From Holosporales bacterium (GTDB lineage: Bacteria; Pseudomonadota; Alphaproteobacteria; Paracaedibacterales; CANFPP01), in NCBI GenBank assembly GCA_947449005.1, contig CANFPP010000006.1, forward strand, positions 1-64,000: DNA of 64,000 bases, read 5' to 3'. A program made the position numbers and the translations under genes. Under the pieces are notes generated by a model. That model was not told the origin of the DNA. It ran no database searches and saw only the letters and a program-made list of their open reading frames with translations. Positions 45,722-53,922 of the stretch are shown piece by piece (within the stretch, counting starts at the first letter, position 1; each line of letters begins with the position of its first letter).

Positions 45722-46789
45722 ATGTTTTCAAGGTTTTTTGTTTTTCTGAGCCTTTCTATATTATTTGGGTGTCAGGCCCCCCTCCCTCCTCTTGATTTAA
45801 CACCGGTTGAGTATGAGGCTTTGCCTGGCTGGTCAAAAGATTCTTCTTTAGAGGTGCGTCCTGCACTGCAGCGTTCTTGCGGTAAGATTCTTAATTTGAA
45901 GCCTCAAGTTGTGATGATGGATGATCAAAAAAAGAAAAAGATTACAGCTGCTGACTGGCAGCCATTTTGCCGTGCCATTATGTCTTCCTCTAATGTTGAT
46001 GAATTAACATTTAGAAATTTAGTAAAGCAATTTTTGAGACCATATAAAGCTTCTATTAATGGAAATAGCCAAGGCTTGTTTACCGGATACTATGAGCCAA
46101 TCTTAAGGGGGGCTTTAACAAGAAGAGGAGCTTATCAGACACCTTTGTATGCTCTTCCTAAGGGGCGAGATGGTAACATTCCTCGAAGTGAAATTGTGGG
46201 CGGAGCACTTGCTGGCAAGGGATTGGAATTGCTTTGGGTGGATGATCCTGTTGATGCTTTCTTTTTGCAAATTCAAGGCTCAGGGAGGGTTGTACTTGAG
46301 AATGGTAGAGTTATAAAACTTGGTTACGCTGGCACAAATAACCATCCTTATGTTGCGATTGCACGAGTTTTAGTTGAACGCGGTGAGCTTACAAAAGAAG
46401 AAAGCACAATGCAGTCCATTCGTGTTTGGCTTCGAAAGCACCCAAAAGAGGCAGAGACGATTATGTCTTGCAATCAATCCTACGTGTATTTTAGAAAACT
46501 CGATAAAGAAGGGGCGATTGGTGCACAAGGGGTGGCTTTAACTCCAGAGAGAAGCCTGGCGGTAGATAAACGCTATATTTCCCTTGGAACGCCAATGTGG
46601 GTTGATTTGGAGCACCCTAACCCGGCTCGAGGGCGCTTGCAGAAAATTATGGTAGCTCAAGATATTGGTGGCGCTATTAAAGGTGGAATCAGGGGAGATT
46701 ACTTCTGGGGACTAGGCCCTAAGGCTGGAGAGAATGCCGGCAGCATGAAATCTCGCGGTGAATATTATGTTCTTTTGCCAAAGAAGTAG
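45722..46789 (+). CDS. mltA: Membrane-bound lytic murein transglycosylase A
   Basis: A 355-residue MltA. A lipoprotein signal ends in ILFGCQA, so it is anchored to the outer membrane. GLFTGYYEPILRG and YGALAGKG-like VGGALAGKGLELLW are family motifs, and the catalytic Asp lies in MVAQDIGGAIKGGIRGDYFWG near the C-terminus. It cleaves peptidoglycan glycan chains to 1,6-anhydro ends. It is the middle gene of timA-mltA-smr. Confidence 0.94.
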   Translation: MFSRFFVFLSLSILFGCQAPLPPLDLTPVEYEALPGWSKDSSLEVRPALQRSCGKILNLKPQVVMMDDQKKKKITAADWQPFCRAIMSSSNVDELTFRNLVKQFLRPYKASINGNSQGLFTGYYEPILRGALTRRGAYQTPLYALPKGRDGNIPRSEIVGGALAGKGLELLWVDDPVDAFFLQIQGSGRVVLENGRVIKLGYAGTNNHPYVAIARVLVERGELTKEESTMQSIRVWLRKHPKEAETIMSCNQSYVYFRKLDKEGAIGAQGVALTPERSLAVDKRYISLGTPMWVDLEHPNPARGRLQKIMVAQDIGGAIKGGIRGDYFWGLGPKAGENAGSMKSRGEYYVLLPKK

Positions 46790-47305
46790 ATGTCTAAGCG
46801 TCGTGATATAAGCCCTGATGAACAGCAGTTATGGAAAGCCGTTGTTGATGGTGTTAAGCCGCTTAGGAGCGATAGGGTTAAACCTAACCTCAGCCCAACA
46901 AGGCTAAGGCCTATTAGTCCTCCTACTCCGCAATCTTTTTCTGAGTTCATCCCTTCTAAATTCAGACTCTCTCAAAAAAGCTTGCGACTCAACAGCCTTA
47001 AAAAATCAATTGTTATCGAGGGGACTATTGATTTGCATGGATTTACTCGAGATCAGGCCGCTGAAGCTCTAGAAAGATTCATGTCTACTTCTCAAAGGTT
47101 AAATCGACGCTGGGTTTTGATTGTTACGGGTAAGGGAGCGGCTGGAATTGATGAAGAATCTTTAAGATTAAAAAAAGGTGTTTTGCAAGACTTTGTCCCA
47201 AGCTGGTTAGATCGACATTCTTACTATGTGGTGAATTACATAACCGCAAAACCTGAGCAAGGTGGTGCTGGTGCTCTTTGTGTTCATGTCCGTAGATTGA
47301 GATAA
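46790..47305 (+). CDS. Smr-domain protein
   Basis: A 171-residue protein with a C-terminal Smr (small MutS-related) domain: GTIDLHGFTRDQAAEALERF and WVLIVTGKGAAG carry the conserved DLHG and TGKG motifs. Smr domains are endonuclease-like and act on nucleic acids, in some cases mRNA on stalled ribosomes. The N-terminal 70 residues are basic and unstructured. It begins directly after the mltA stop, completing the block. Confidence 0.9.
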   Translation: MSKRRDISPDEQQLWKAVVDGVKPLRSDRVKPNLSPTRLRPISPPTPQSFSEFIPSKFRLSQKSLRLNSLKKSIVIEGTIDLHGFTRDQAAEALERFMSTSQRLNRRWVLIVTGKGAAGIDEESLRLKKGVLQDFVPSWLDRHSYYVVNYITAKPEQGGAGALCVHVRRLR

Positions 47306-47358
47306 ACAATCTAGACTACAAGTCACTCATAGGAATTTCTTTATATGTTTTTTGCTGA

Positions 47359-48294
47359 CTATTTTTTTTTGTAATACCTTATTTTATTTTTATCTACATA
47401 TTCTGGATATAAAAACTTTAGCAATTGAGCTTGTGCTTCATCACAGGTAGCAAAAATATGACAATGGTGAAGACCTGATAGAGAAATTTGAAAATCAGGT
47501 ATCGTATTTTCTTCAATTTTAACATCATCGCGAATACCAGGTAGTTTAATCTTAAATGAATTTTCCTCCGAGCTAATTGTAGGTCTTTTTATTTTATCAA
47601 GAAACAAATTTGCAATCGAAAAAAGATATAAACTTGGTAAATCCGTTTGCAGGTTTTTATCTTTCCATCCTGTGGGTCCTTTTTGCTCTAAAAATCTAAT
47701 CTTCATGCCCTTTTTTGTGCCTTTTATTTCTGCAATTAGCTTGTTTGTAATTATCGGTATACGACGACATCCGGTTTTAATTGGGGTAAAAAGCTCATTT
47801 ATAAGCTCGTCTAATGTTGGTGGTTTATATCCAACAGATCCGACTTGAATGTTTTTAAAGGTTGCTTTTCTTGCTTTTTGTCTTTCGTCTATGCGTTCTT
47901 GATATTGTTGTTCCCAGTGTTGCTGTTGGTATGGTGGAAGCTTCTTTGCAAGAGACAGTAAAACATCCTGCTCACGTTTTAAGTTTTTTCCTAAGTGATC
48001 GAAGTTTTGCTTGTGGTGAAACTCGTTCCAAATAATTACATGCGATGATTCCATCATATAAAGGTTGTTGGCTCTATAAATTTGGATATTTTTCTCTCTC
48101 CACACAAGATTTGTATTTGCATCACTTAAGGGATTATCGCGAAAAAACTCATCAAGAACATAATCATGGATGACGCGATCATATTCATCATCAGGAAACT
48201 CTTTATCAATAATGTTGGTGCCATCTGCAGCAGAGATTCCTTGTTTTGAATGCCCCAGAAACGAACTATCTAAAACGACTCTTTTTTTGTTCAT
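47359..48294 (-). CDS. Unknown protein with PIN-like ends
   Basis: A 311-residue protein I cannot place with certainty. The N-terminus KKRVVLDSSFLGHSKQG has an early acidic residue after a hydrophobic strand, and near the C-terminus HHCHIFATCDEAQAQLLKFL resembles the last acidic motif of PIN-domain nucleases. The middle is long and charged (QQHWEQQYQERIDERQKARK). It is divergent from a RelB/YafQ module across a 46-bp palindrome, which supports a stability or defence role. A PIN-type RNase is an inference; no antitoxin partner directly abuts it on its own strand. Confidence 0.5.
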   Translation of the reverse strand: MNKKRVVLDSSFLGHSKQGISAADGTNIIDKEFPDDEYDRVIHDYVLDEFFRDNPLSDANTNLVWREKNIQIYRANNLYMMESSHVIIWNEFHHKQNFDHLGKNLKREQDVLLSLAKKLPPYQQQHWEQQYQERIDERQKARKATFKNIQVGSVGYKPPTLDELINELFTPIKTGCRRIPIITNKLIAEIKGTKKGMKIRFLEQKGPTGWKDKNLQTDLPSLYLFSIANLFLDKIKRPTISSEENSFKIKLPGIRDDVKIEENTIPDFQISLSGLHHCHIFATCDEAQAQLLKFLYPEYVDKNKIRYYKKK

Positions 48295-48321
48295 GGTATA
48301 GTCTACCTTTTTTTATTGTAT

Positions 48322-48367
48322 TTTACATGGACATAATGTCTCAAATGAGATATTATGTCCATGTAAA
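48322..48367. promoter_or_regulatory. 46-bp near-perfect palindrome, probable relB operator
   Basis: Two 22-base arms beginning TTTACATGGACATAAT and ending ATTATGTCCATGTAAA flank a 2-base centre, with a single mismatch. It lies 27 bp upstream of relB and 27 bp upstream of the divergent PIN-like gene and contains TATTAT, a possible -10. RelB-type antitoxins bind such palindromes to repress their own operon, so shared control of both genes is likely. Confidence 0.7.
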
Positions 48368-48393
48368 TGTAATCTGTATTGTTGGGGAAAATC

Positions 48394-48660
48394 ATGGCAA
48401 CACATACAACAACACAAATGATCCACGCTAGAATTGATTCAAATCTTAAGCAGCAAGCAGAGGCAGTTTTTTTTGCTCTTGGTATCAATACTGCTGATGC
48501 AATTCGTATGTTTCTTACTCAGGTTACTCTTAATCAAGGGCTTCCTTTTGATGTTAAAATACCCAATAAAGAAACGAGAAAAGCTATTGAAGATAGCAGA
48601 TTGGGGAGAAACTTAACGCGCATTTCGATTAACGATCTAGATAAACTATTTAATGATTAA
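48394..48660 (+). CDS. RelB/DinJ-family antitoxin
   Basis: An 88-residue antitoxin. The ribbon-helix-helix N-terminus is MIHARIDSNLKQQAEAVFFALG, followed by the RelB/DinJ pattern NTADAIRMFLTQVTLNQGLPFDV. The ATG at 48394 is chosen over a TTG at 48379 because it gives the family N-terminus. It overlaps the toxin gene by 8 bp, typical of coupled translation. It should bind and neutralise the YafQ-like toxin and repress the promoter at the upstream palindrome. Confidence 0.88.
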   Translation: MATHTTTQMIHARIDSNLKQQAEAVFFALGINTADAIRMFLTQVTLNQGLPFDVKIPNKETRKAIEDSRLGRNLTRISINDLDKLFND

Positions 48661-48919
48661 TGTAGTTTATACAAATAGGTTTAAAAAGGATCTTAAGCTT
48701 GCTCAAAAAAGAGGCTTTAATGATGTTAAACTAAAAAATATAATCACATTACTTTGTGAGAGCAAAGAGCTTCCAAAACAGTGCAGACCCCATATTCTTT
48801 CTGGCGAATGGAGTGATTGTTGGGAATGTCACATAGGGCCAGATTGGATTTTAATTTATCGATTCATAGAAGATGATGTTCATTTGCTTAGGACCGGAAC
48901 TCATAGCGATTTATTTTAA
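48653..48919 (+). CDS. YafQ-type mRNA interferase toxin (RelE superfamily)
   Basis: An 88-residue toxin. VYTNRFKKDLKLAQKRGFND is the RelE/YafQ start, and the catalytic end region CHIGPDWILIYRFIEDD plus LLRTGTHSDLF keeps the YafQ residues (His, Asp, His and terminal Phe). It cleaves mRNA on the ribosome when freed from its antitoxin. The active-site set looks complete, so the toxin is probably functional. Confidence 0.88.
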   Translation: MINVVYTNRFKKDLKLAQKRGFNDVKLKNIITLLCESKELPKQCRPHILSGEWSDCWECHIGPDWILIYRFIEDDVHLLRTGTHSDLF

Positions 48920-48975
48920 TAACGCAAATTCGAGATTAAATAATATTTATTATATGTTAATTCTTAGCGAAGCAT

Positions 48976-48981
48976 TATAAT
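48976..48981 (+). promoter_or_regulatory. -10 element of the 6S-like RNA gene
   Basis: TATAAT ends five bases before the start of the perfect closing stem, the expected spacing to a transcription start. No strong -35 is seen (GTTAAT region only). Confidence 0.6.
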
Positions 48982-48986
48982 AGGTA

Positions 48987-49146
48987 AGAGTGATGCTGCA
49001 GGGCACGTGAAGGTTTGAATCCCTTGGCCCAATTTACATCCCCGGGAGCTGTCCCTTCTAAAGCCTTGGTTTTAGAAAATGGTTACCCACCTGGTCACTT
49101 GGCCACGGAGGATCGTAAACCAAAACGACCCAGGCGGCATCACTCT
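48987..49146 (+). ncRNA. ssrS: Probable 6S RNA
   Basis: A 160-nt region folds into one long rod. AGAGTGATGC and GCATCACTCT form a perfect 10-bp closing stem, 49012-49016 pairs with 49117-49121, 49019-49022 with 49110-49113, and TTCTAAA/TTTAGAA (49056-49062/49071-49077) forms the apical hairpin; a large open central part remains with a small hairpin on its 3' side. This, and the 3' end GGCGGCATC, match the shape and end of 6S RNA, which sequesters RNA polymerase. A perfect TATAAT (48976-48981) ends six bases before the first base, and TTTT follows the last pair. No covariance search was possible. Confidence 0.65.
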
Positions 49147-49198
49147 TTTCACTTACTCAATATCTAAAAAACAATAGACTATAGTTTATATAAACATA

Positions 49199-49227
49199 TT
49201 GACGTACGTCTTGGCGTACGATATTGT
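49199..49227 (+). promoter_or_regulatory. Promoter-operator of the yefM-yoeB module
   Basis: TTGACG and TATTGT are separated by exactly 17 bp. Two CGTACG palindromes (within GACGTACGTC and GGCGTACGAT) lie in the -35/spacer region, so the antitoxin can block polymerase by binding there. The antitoxin ATG follows 23 bases after the -10, behind AGAGGAGG. Confidence 0.7.
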
Positions 49228-49250
49228 GTTTATAAATAGAGGAGGTTGAT

Positions 49251-49493
49251 ATGGATACTCTTACAGTAACGCAAGCTCGATCAAATCTTTATAAGCTTAT
49301 AGAGAAAGTCGATGAAAATCATCATCCTACACTTATTGTGGGAAAGAAAAATAATGCTGTTTTAATTGGTGAGGCTGACTGGCGATCAATCCAAGAGACG
49401 ATGTTTCTTTTAACTGTTCCTGGTATGCGTGAATCAATTATCGAAGGGATAAAAGAGCCTTTATCCAAATGCACTCAAGTGATTGATTGGTAG
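49251..49493 (+). CDS. YefM/Phd-family antitoxin
   Basis: An 80-residue antitoxin: MDTLTVTQARSNLYKLIEKV is the Phd/YefM DNA-binding start, and NAVLIGEADWRSIQETMFLL the conserved middle. The Shine-Dalgarno AGAGGAGG is very strong, fitting excess antitoxin. Its stop overlaps the toxin reading frame region, so the two are translated together. It neutralises the YoeB-like toxin and represses the promoter described here. Confidence 0.9.
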   Translation: MDTLTVTQARSNLYKLIEKVDENHHPTLIVGKKNNAVLIGEADWRSIQETMFLLTVPGMRESIIEGIKEPLSKCTQVIDW

Positions 49494-49494
49494 T

Positions 49495-49755
49495 GTGTAC
49501 ACTCTTTATTTTACAAAAAAAGCACTCAAAGATGCAAAAAAAATAAAAGAAGCAGGCCTTAAGGATAAAGCAAGCCAACTTCTTGATGTTTTGAATGTAA
49601 ATCCCTATCAAACCCCACCACCATATGAAAAGCTTATTGGAGACCTTGAGGGCGCTTACTCACGTCGTATTAACATCCAACATCGTCTTGTTTATCAAGT
49701 AATCGAAAAAGAGAATTGTGTTAAAGTACTTCGTATGTGGACTCATTACGAATGA
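49495..49755 (+). CDS. YoeB-type mRNA interferase toxin
   Basis: About 86 residues. YTLYFTKKALKDAKKIKEAG starts the Txe/YoeB family, and GAYSRRINIQHRLVYQV plus the C-terminal MWTHYE keep the catalytic Arg, His and Tyr. A GTG at 49495 directly after the antitoxin stop is the likely start; a TTG at 49483 would overlap it and add four residues. The toxin cleaves mRNA at the ribosome A site. Confidence 0.9.
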   Translation: MYTLYFTKKALKDAKKIKEAGLKDKASQLLDVLNVNPYQTPPPYEKLIGDLEGAYSRRINIQHRLVYQVIEKENCVKVLRMWTHYE

Positions 49756-49833
49756 GGCATGTTCGATTTATTTCTTGAAATCCCATCTGATAAATCTTAT
49801 AGATGAACCTCCTACATAAACGAGGCTTTAACT

Positions 49834-50247
49834 ATGTATTTTCAAAAATTTTTCTTAATTATAGGATTAACCATGATGCCATTACTCGCAGAATCTAACG
49901 ATAAAACCATAACAACAGAATCCGGTCTTCAGTATGTAGATACTAAAGTTGGCGAAGGACAATCACCGACTAAAGGACAAACTGTTAAAGTGCATTACGA
50001 GGGAACATTAGAAGACGGGACTGTTTTCGATAGCTCTTATCGTCGTGATGAGCCTATTGAATTTGTCCTTGGTGTTGGTCAAGTTATTAAGGGTTGGGAT
50101 GAAGGTATTATGAGCATGAAAGTTGGCGGAAAACGCAAACTCATTATTCCAGCAAATCTTGCTTATGGAGACAATGGAGCTGGCAAGATTATCCCTGCTG
50201 GTGCAACTTTAATTTTCACGACTGAACTCGTTTCAGTTAAAGGTTAG
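49834..50247 (+). CDS. FKBP-type peptidyl-prolyl isomerase
   Basis: A 137-residue exported FKBP. A signal peptide ([22 protein letters not shown]) is followed by one FKBP domain: [37 protein letters not shown] and [20 protein letters not shown]. Such proteins speed proline isomerisation during periplasmic folding. The domain is minimal, without the long dimerisation arm of FkpA. Confidence 0.92.
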   Translation: MYFQKFFLIIGLTMMPLLAESNDKTITTESGLQYVDTKVGEGQSPTKGQTVKVHYEGTLEDGTVFDSSYRRDEPIEFVLGVGQVIKGWDEGIMSMKVGGKRKLIIPANLAYGDNGAGKIIPAGATLIFTTELVSVKG

Positions 50248-51045
50248 TTACATTCGTTCAACGATATCGCCGACTTTAATGATTCCCGGTCTGTCATGAA
50301 CAATATTAGCACCAAAAAGAATCCCTTTTTCTGTATTGCGATATCGCGCAAGCGTTAAAAGGGGTTCTTTTCCTTTGACTCCAGTATCTTGGTCCACCGT
50401 TGTTACTGTGCAACGCGTGCATGGTTTGGCAACCGAAAACACAATCTCTCCAATACGAAAACGTTTTAAATGATCTTCACCGTAAGGCTCTAACCCTTTA
50501 ATCACAATGTTTGGCCGAAAACGTGTCATGGGCATTGGTGATTCAAGACGTGCATTGAGATCTTCTAAGGATTCCTCAGAGATCATTAAAAAAGGAAAGG
50601 CATCAGAAAAAAGAGTTTGGTTGCCTTCTGGTAATGCATAATCAGGGTTTACTGTTCGGGTTGTATCTTTTGCAAAACCAACTAATTTTGCATCGCACTC
50701 TAAATAATCACTCAGCAAACACGATGCCTCCACAGATTGCTCAACAGTTTGTAGGGTGGTCTTGTGTAATGTGGCTTCAATAATACTTCCTTCATCAGTA
50801 GGAATCACTACTATTGGTTTATGATTGGGGATAGAAATCTCCAAGAGACCGCCGTAAACACGAGTTACAATTACAGCAAGTTTAGGATGTGTTCTTTGTG
50901 AAATGAATTTTCCATTCGCATCAACGATCATCCATTGGCGATCATAAAGCGGACCTGTGTTTACAACATCCATCTTGTCCAAATGAATTGCTTGGCAACC
51001 TTTAACAGGGTAAATGGACAAGCCTGTTATGGTGAGTTGTGTCAT
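50248..51045 (-). CDS. MOSC-domain protein (YcbX type)
   Basis: About 265 residues with an N-terminal MOSC_N beta-barrel domain (SIYPVKGCQAIHLDKM, LYDRQWMIVDANGKF) and a C-terminal MOSC domain carrying the conserved Cys in VAKPCTRCTVTTVDQDTG. A longer frame opens at 51105, but the ATG at 51045 has a GGAGAGAAA Shine-Dalgarno and overlaps the upstream stop. MOSC proteins bind molybdenum cofactor and reduce N-hydroxylated compounds. It shares an overlap of 4 bp with the membrane protein gene. Confidence 0.86.
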   Translation of the reverse strand: MTQLTITGLSIYPVKGCQAIHLDKMDVVNTGPLYDRQWMIVDANGKFISQRTHPKLAVIVTRVYGGLLEISIPNHKPIVVIPTDEGSIIEATLHKTTLQTVEQSVEASCLLSDYLECDAKLVGFAKDTTRTVNPDYALPEGNQTLFSDAFPFLMISEESLEDLNARLESPMPMTRFRPNIVIKGLEPYGEDHLKRFRIGEIVFSVAKPCTRCTVTTVDQDTGVKGKEPLLTLARYRNTEKGILFGANIVHDRPGIIKVGDIVERM

Positions 51046-51920
51046 TTTCTCTCTCCAATTTTTTTTAGCAGATCTAATCCATAAATACAGGGTTCCATCA
51101 ACCATCTATAATTTTGTTTGGAAAGATAATCCATTATTTTATGAATAGGGATAAAATTAAGACCCAACATGATACTGACATAAAGGACCAATCCTAAACT
51201 AATAGATTTTAAGCCAGCTATAAGATTCTGGTTCGTTACAAATATGCCAACTATTGAAAGTATCGTTGGAATAATAAACCACATATTAAAAAAGGTGAGA
51301 TAATTAGACTTGTGTCTGATTGATGAAAATGGAACACGCTGAAGAGATCTTAGGATACGTTCTTGTGAGGTTAGCCATTTCTTTGGCGACATTTTAAAAG
51401 CATAAAAGCATACAATAATTGCAAAAATCATTTTTAAAAGAACAACACAGGCGAGCACAGAAAATATATTAATGTGCCACTGTTCGGTAAATGCATTTAC
51501 AGCTTCTAAGCCATTTATAATTGGTTTTCCCATGATCAAGCTAATAAGAAGCAATGGTTGTATGAAACCCCACAGACTAGAAATAGTTGATCCAACACAA
51601 CAACCGATAATCGTATTTCCAAACAATAAGGTGCCTATATTAAATAAAATGCCTTGCATCAAAATTGCCACAAATGGCGTGAGCGTTTTTGTCGATGGTA
51701 ATGACAGTTTTAACAAACCAGCTGCCAGCGAAATTTTAATAGGATTTAAAGCATTATCTGTTTCAAGCGTTGCGCGATTCAGACAGAAAATTTGATGAAG
51801 AGAAAGCACATATCCTGTAAGAGGCAAACGAAAAGCATGAAAAAAACTTCCCAAGACAGCTTCAATACAGCCCAGATAAACAGCTAGTCGGTGATGAAGA
51901 GGAACTTTATCAAACATCAA
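51042..51920 (-). CDS. Polytopic membrane protein of unknown function
   Basis: I do not recognise this 292-residue protein. It has about six membrane helices (FVAILMQGILFNIGTLLFG, LWGFIQPLLLISLIMG, IFSVLACVVLLKMIFAIIV, IIPTILSIVGIFV, LVLYVSIMLGLNFI among them) and a basic cytoplasmic loop KKWLTSQERILRSLQRV. An early conserved-looking segment is FRLPLTGYVLSLHQIF. The stop overlaps the MOSC gene start (ATGA), so the two are co-expressed; a vitamin or cofactor uptake role is possible but unsupported. Confidence 0.55.
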   Translation of the reverse strand: MMFDKVPLHHRLAVYLGCIEAVLGSFFHAFRLPLTGYVLSLHQIFCLNRATLETDNALNPIKISLAAGLLKLSLPSTKTLTPFVAILMQGILFNIGTLLFGNTIIGCCVGSTISSLWGFIQPLLLISLIMGKPIINGLEAVNAFTEQWHINIFSVLACVVLLKMIFAIIVCFYAFKMSPKKWLTSQERILRSLQRVPFSSIRHKSNYLTFFNMWFIIPTILSIVGIFVTNQNLIAGLKSISLGLVLYVSIMLGLNFIPIHKIMDYLSKQNYRWLMEPCIYGLDLLKKIGERK

Positions 51921-52002
51921 AACAATTTCTCACTATACCAATTGGAAATGAACTTGTACCTTTGTATTAAAATAATTTCAACAACACAAGGAACACAACA
52001 AC

Positions 52003-52725
52003 ATGACTCGTCTAGCTTTAGTTACCGGTGGAACTCGTGGAATTGGTGCGGCAATATCTTGTGCACTCCAGCAAAAAGGCTATCAAGTTGTTGCCACGTA
52101 CTCTAGTAATGCAGAGGCCGCTGAAGATTTTTCTCGCCAGACTAGAATTCCTGTTTATTGTTGGGATGTTAGCCAATTTAAAGATTGCCAAAAGGGCGTA
52201 GAACAAGTTGTTGCACAGCATGGACCAATTGAAGTTTTAATTAACAATGCCGGTATTGCAGATGACAGTATGTTTCACAAAATGACGAGTGAGACGTGGG
52301 AAAAAGTCATCACAACCAATCTAACCTCTTGTTTCAATATGACGCGCTGCGTCATTGAGTCGATGCGAGAGAGAAACTACGGTCGGATTATTTCTCTTTC
52401 TTCGATTAATGGACAAAAAGGACAAGCGGGCCAGACAAACTACGCTGCAGCAAAGGCGGGTATTATTGGTTTCACCAAAGCTCTTGCGCTTGAAAATGCA
52501 ACAAAAGGTATAACCGTCAACGCAGTTGCACCAGGTTATATTGGCACGGATATGATGAATTCTATGCCCGAGGCAGTTCTCTCAACAATCATCAATCAAA
52601 TTCCTGTTAAAAGATTGGGGCTTGTCTCAGAAATTGCTCATGCTGTTACTTTTCTTACCGATGATAATGCTGCTTTTATTACAGGCGAAGTTATAAATGT
52701 AAATGGCGGGCAGTATCTTGGCTAA
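52003..52725 (+). CDS. phaB: Acetoacetyl-CoA reductase (PhaB-type SDR)
   Basis: A 240-residue classical SDR. TGGTRGIGAAIS binds NADPH, NNAGIADDSMFHKM is the PhaB-type core, and the catalytic set is S (LSSINGQKGQAG), Y and K in YAAAKAG. IPVKRLGLVSEIA and FITGEVINVNGGQYLG are typical of PhaB rather than FabG. It reduces acetoacetyl-CoA to 3-hydroxybutyryl-CoA for polyhydroxybutyrate; phaA and phaC are not in the window. Confidence 0.88.
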   Translation: MTRLALVTGGTRGIGAAISCALQQKGYQVVATYSSNAEAAEDFSRQTRIPVYCWDVSQFKDCQKGVEQVVAQHGPIEVLINNAGIADDSMFHKMTSETWEKVITTNLTSCFNMTRCVIESMRERNYGRIISLSSINGQKGQAGQTNYAAAKAGIIGFTKALALENATKGITVNAVAPGYIGTDMMNSMPEAVLSTIINQIPVKRLGLVSEIAHAVTFLTDDNAAFITGEVINVNGGQYLG

Positions 52726-52767
52726 AAATTAAATTCTTGTTAAGGAGTTTAACGCTAAATTGAGAGA

Positions 52768-53919
52768 ATGGATATTCAATCAATCATATCAAGATCTCTT
52801 AAGTTCGTTAACCAGCGAAGATATGCTCTTCTTGTCCTTTTTTTCTTTATAGTTTTTCTTCTATTCAAAGCCTTTTCAGGTGCCTCTAAGCAGCCTCATA
52901 GAAGTTTTCCTATGATAACGATGGCCAAGGTTGAAAAGAAAGCTGTTCCTTTAATCATACAATCTCCAGGGGTCGTGGAGTCGCAGCAGATCGTTAATAT
53001 TCGAACTCGCGTTAATGGTTTATTAAAGAAAGTTCATTTTGAAGATGGTCAAATTGTTAACAAAGGGGATTTGCTTTACACGATTGATGATGACATTCTG
53101 CAATCACAATTAAAGCAATTAAAAGCTAAATTATCTGGGGATCAGGCGAAGGCTGAGCAGGCACAAATTGAATTGGAACGTAACACGCCTTTGGTTAAAA
53201 AAGGTGTTATTACTAAATCGAGGTTTGATGAACTCTCTGCAAATGCTAAAAATCTTTTAGCCATTACTCAAGCAGATCAAGCTGATATTGATTCTGTGAA
53301 TCTGCAAATTGGATACACTCAAATTGTAAGTCCTCTTGCAGGCCGGATCAGTTTTAATAAAGTTCAAACAGGAAATTTTATTCAGATAAGCGATGTTGCG
53401 CCCATGGCAACTGTTTTGCAAATCAACCCAATTGATATTACGTTTTCGGTTTCAGAAACTTACCTGGAAGATTTAAAAAACAAAGACTTATCCAAGATTA
53501 AAGTTAATCTTTCTTCATCAGAAGGTACGCCAATTGGCAACAAAGGAACCCTTAGAGCAATTGAAAACACTGTCAATTCTCTCACCGGAACTATTGAATT
53601 AAAGGCCGAGTTTAGTAATGACAATAAAGCTTTGTGGTCAGGACAGTACGTAAATGTAACTTTGGAAATAGTATCTGAGGGTGATTCTTTGGTAGTCCCT
53701 CTTCCGGCGTTGCAAACAGGGCAAAATGGATCTTATCTTTTTGTTCTGAAGCCTTCTAGTCAAACAGTTTCAATCAGGCCTATTAAAACTGGAATCGTGA
53801 CAAATTCTTTGGCGGTCATCAAAGAAGGATTAAAAGAAGGTGAATTTGTTGTTACGTCAGGGCAGCTACGTTTGTCTGGTGGCGTCAGGGTAGCTGTGCA
53901 GCAAAAAACTGAAGGTTAA
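52768..53919 (+). CDS. RND efflux membrane fusion protein
   Basis: A 383-residue periplasmic adaptor. A membrane anchor (YALLVLFFFIVFLLFKAF) is followed by the lipoyl/hairpin/barrel layout of HlyD/AcrA proteins: VVESQQIVNIRTRVNGLL, a coiled hairpin (KAKLSGDQAKAEQAQIELER) and IVSPLAGRISFNKVQTG. It bridges an inner-membrane RND pump to an outer-membrane channel. The pump gene starts three bases after its stop; no TolC-like channel gene is here. Confidence 0.92.
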   Translation: MDIQSIISRSLKFVNQRRYALLVLFFFIVFLLFKAFSGASKQPHRSFPMITMAKVEKKAVPLIIQSPGVVESQQIVNIRTRVNGLLKKVHFEDGQIVNKGDLLYTIDDDILQSQLKQLKAKLSGDQAKAEQAQIELERNTPLVKKGVITKSRFDELSANAKNLLAITQADQADIDSVNLQIGYTQIVSPLAGRISFNKVQTGNFIQISDVAPMATVLQINPIDITFSVSETYLEDLKNKDLSKIKVNLSSSEGTPIGNKGTLRAIENTVNSLTGTIELKAEFSNDNKALWSGQYVNVTLEIVSEGDSLVVPLPALQTGQNGSYLFVLKPSSQTVSIRPIKTGIVTNSLAVIKEGLKEGEFVVTSGQLRLSGGVRVAVQQKTEG

Positions 53920-53922
53920 AAA

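Noticed and set aside
49010-49025. T-arm-like motif suggesting a tRNA or tmRNA
   Set aside because: AAGGTTTGAATCCCTT resembles a T-arm, but no acceptor, D or anticodon stem fits; the segment pairs within the 6S-like rod instead.
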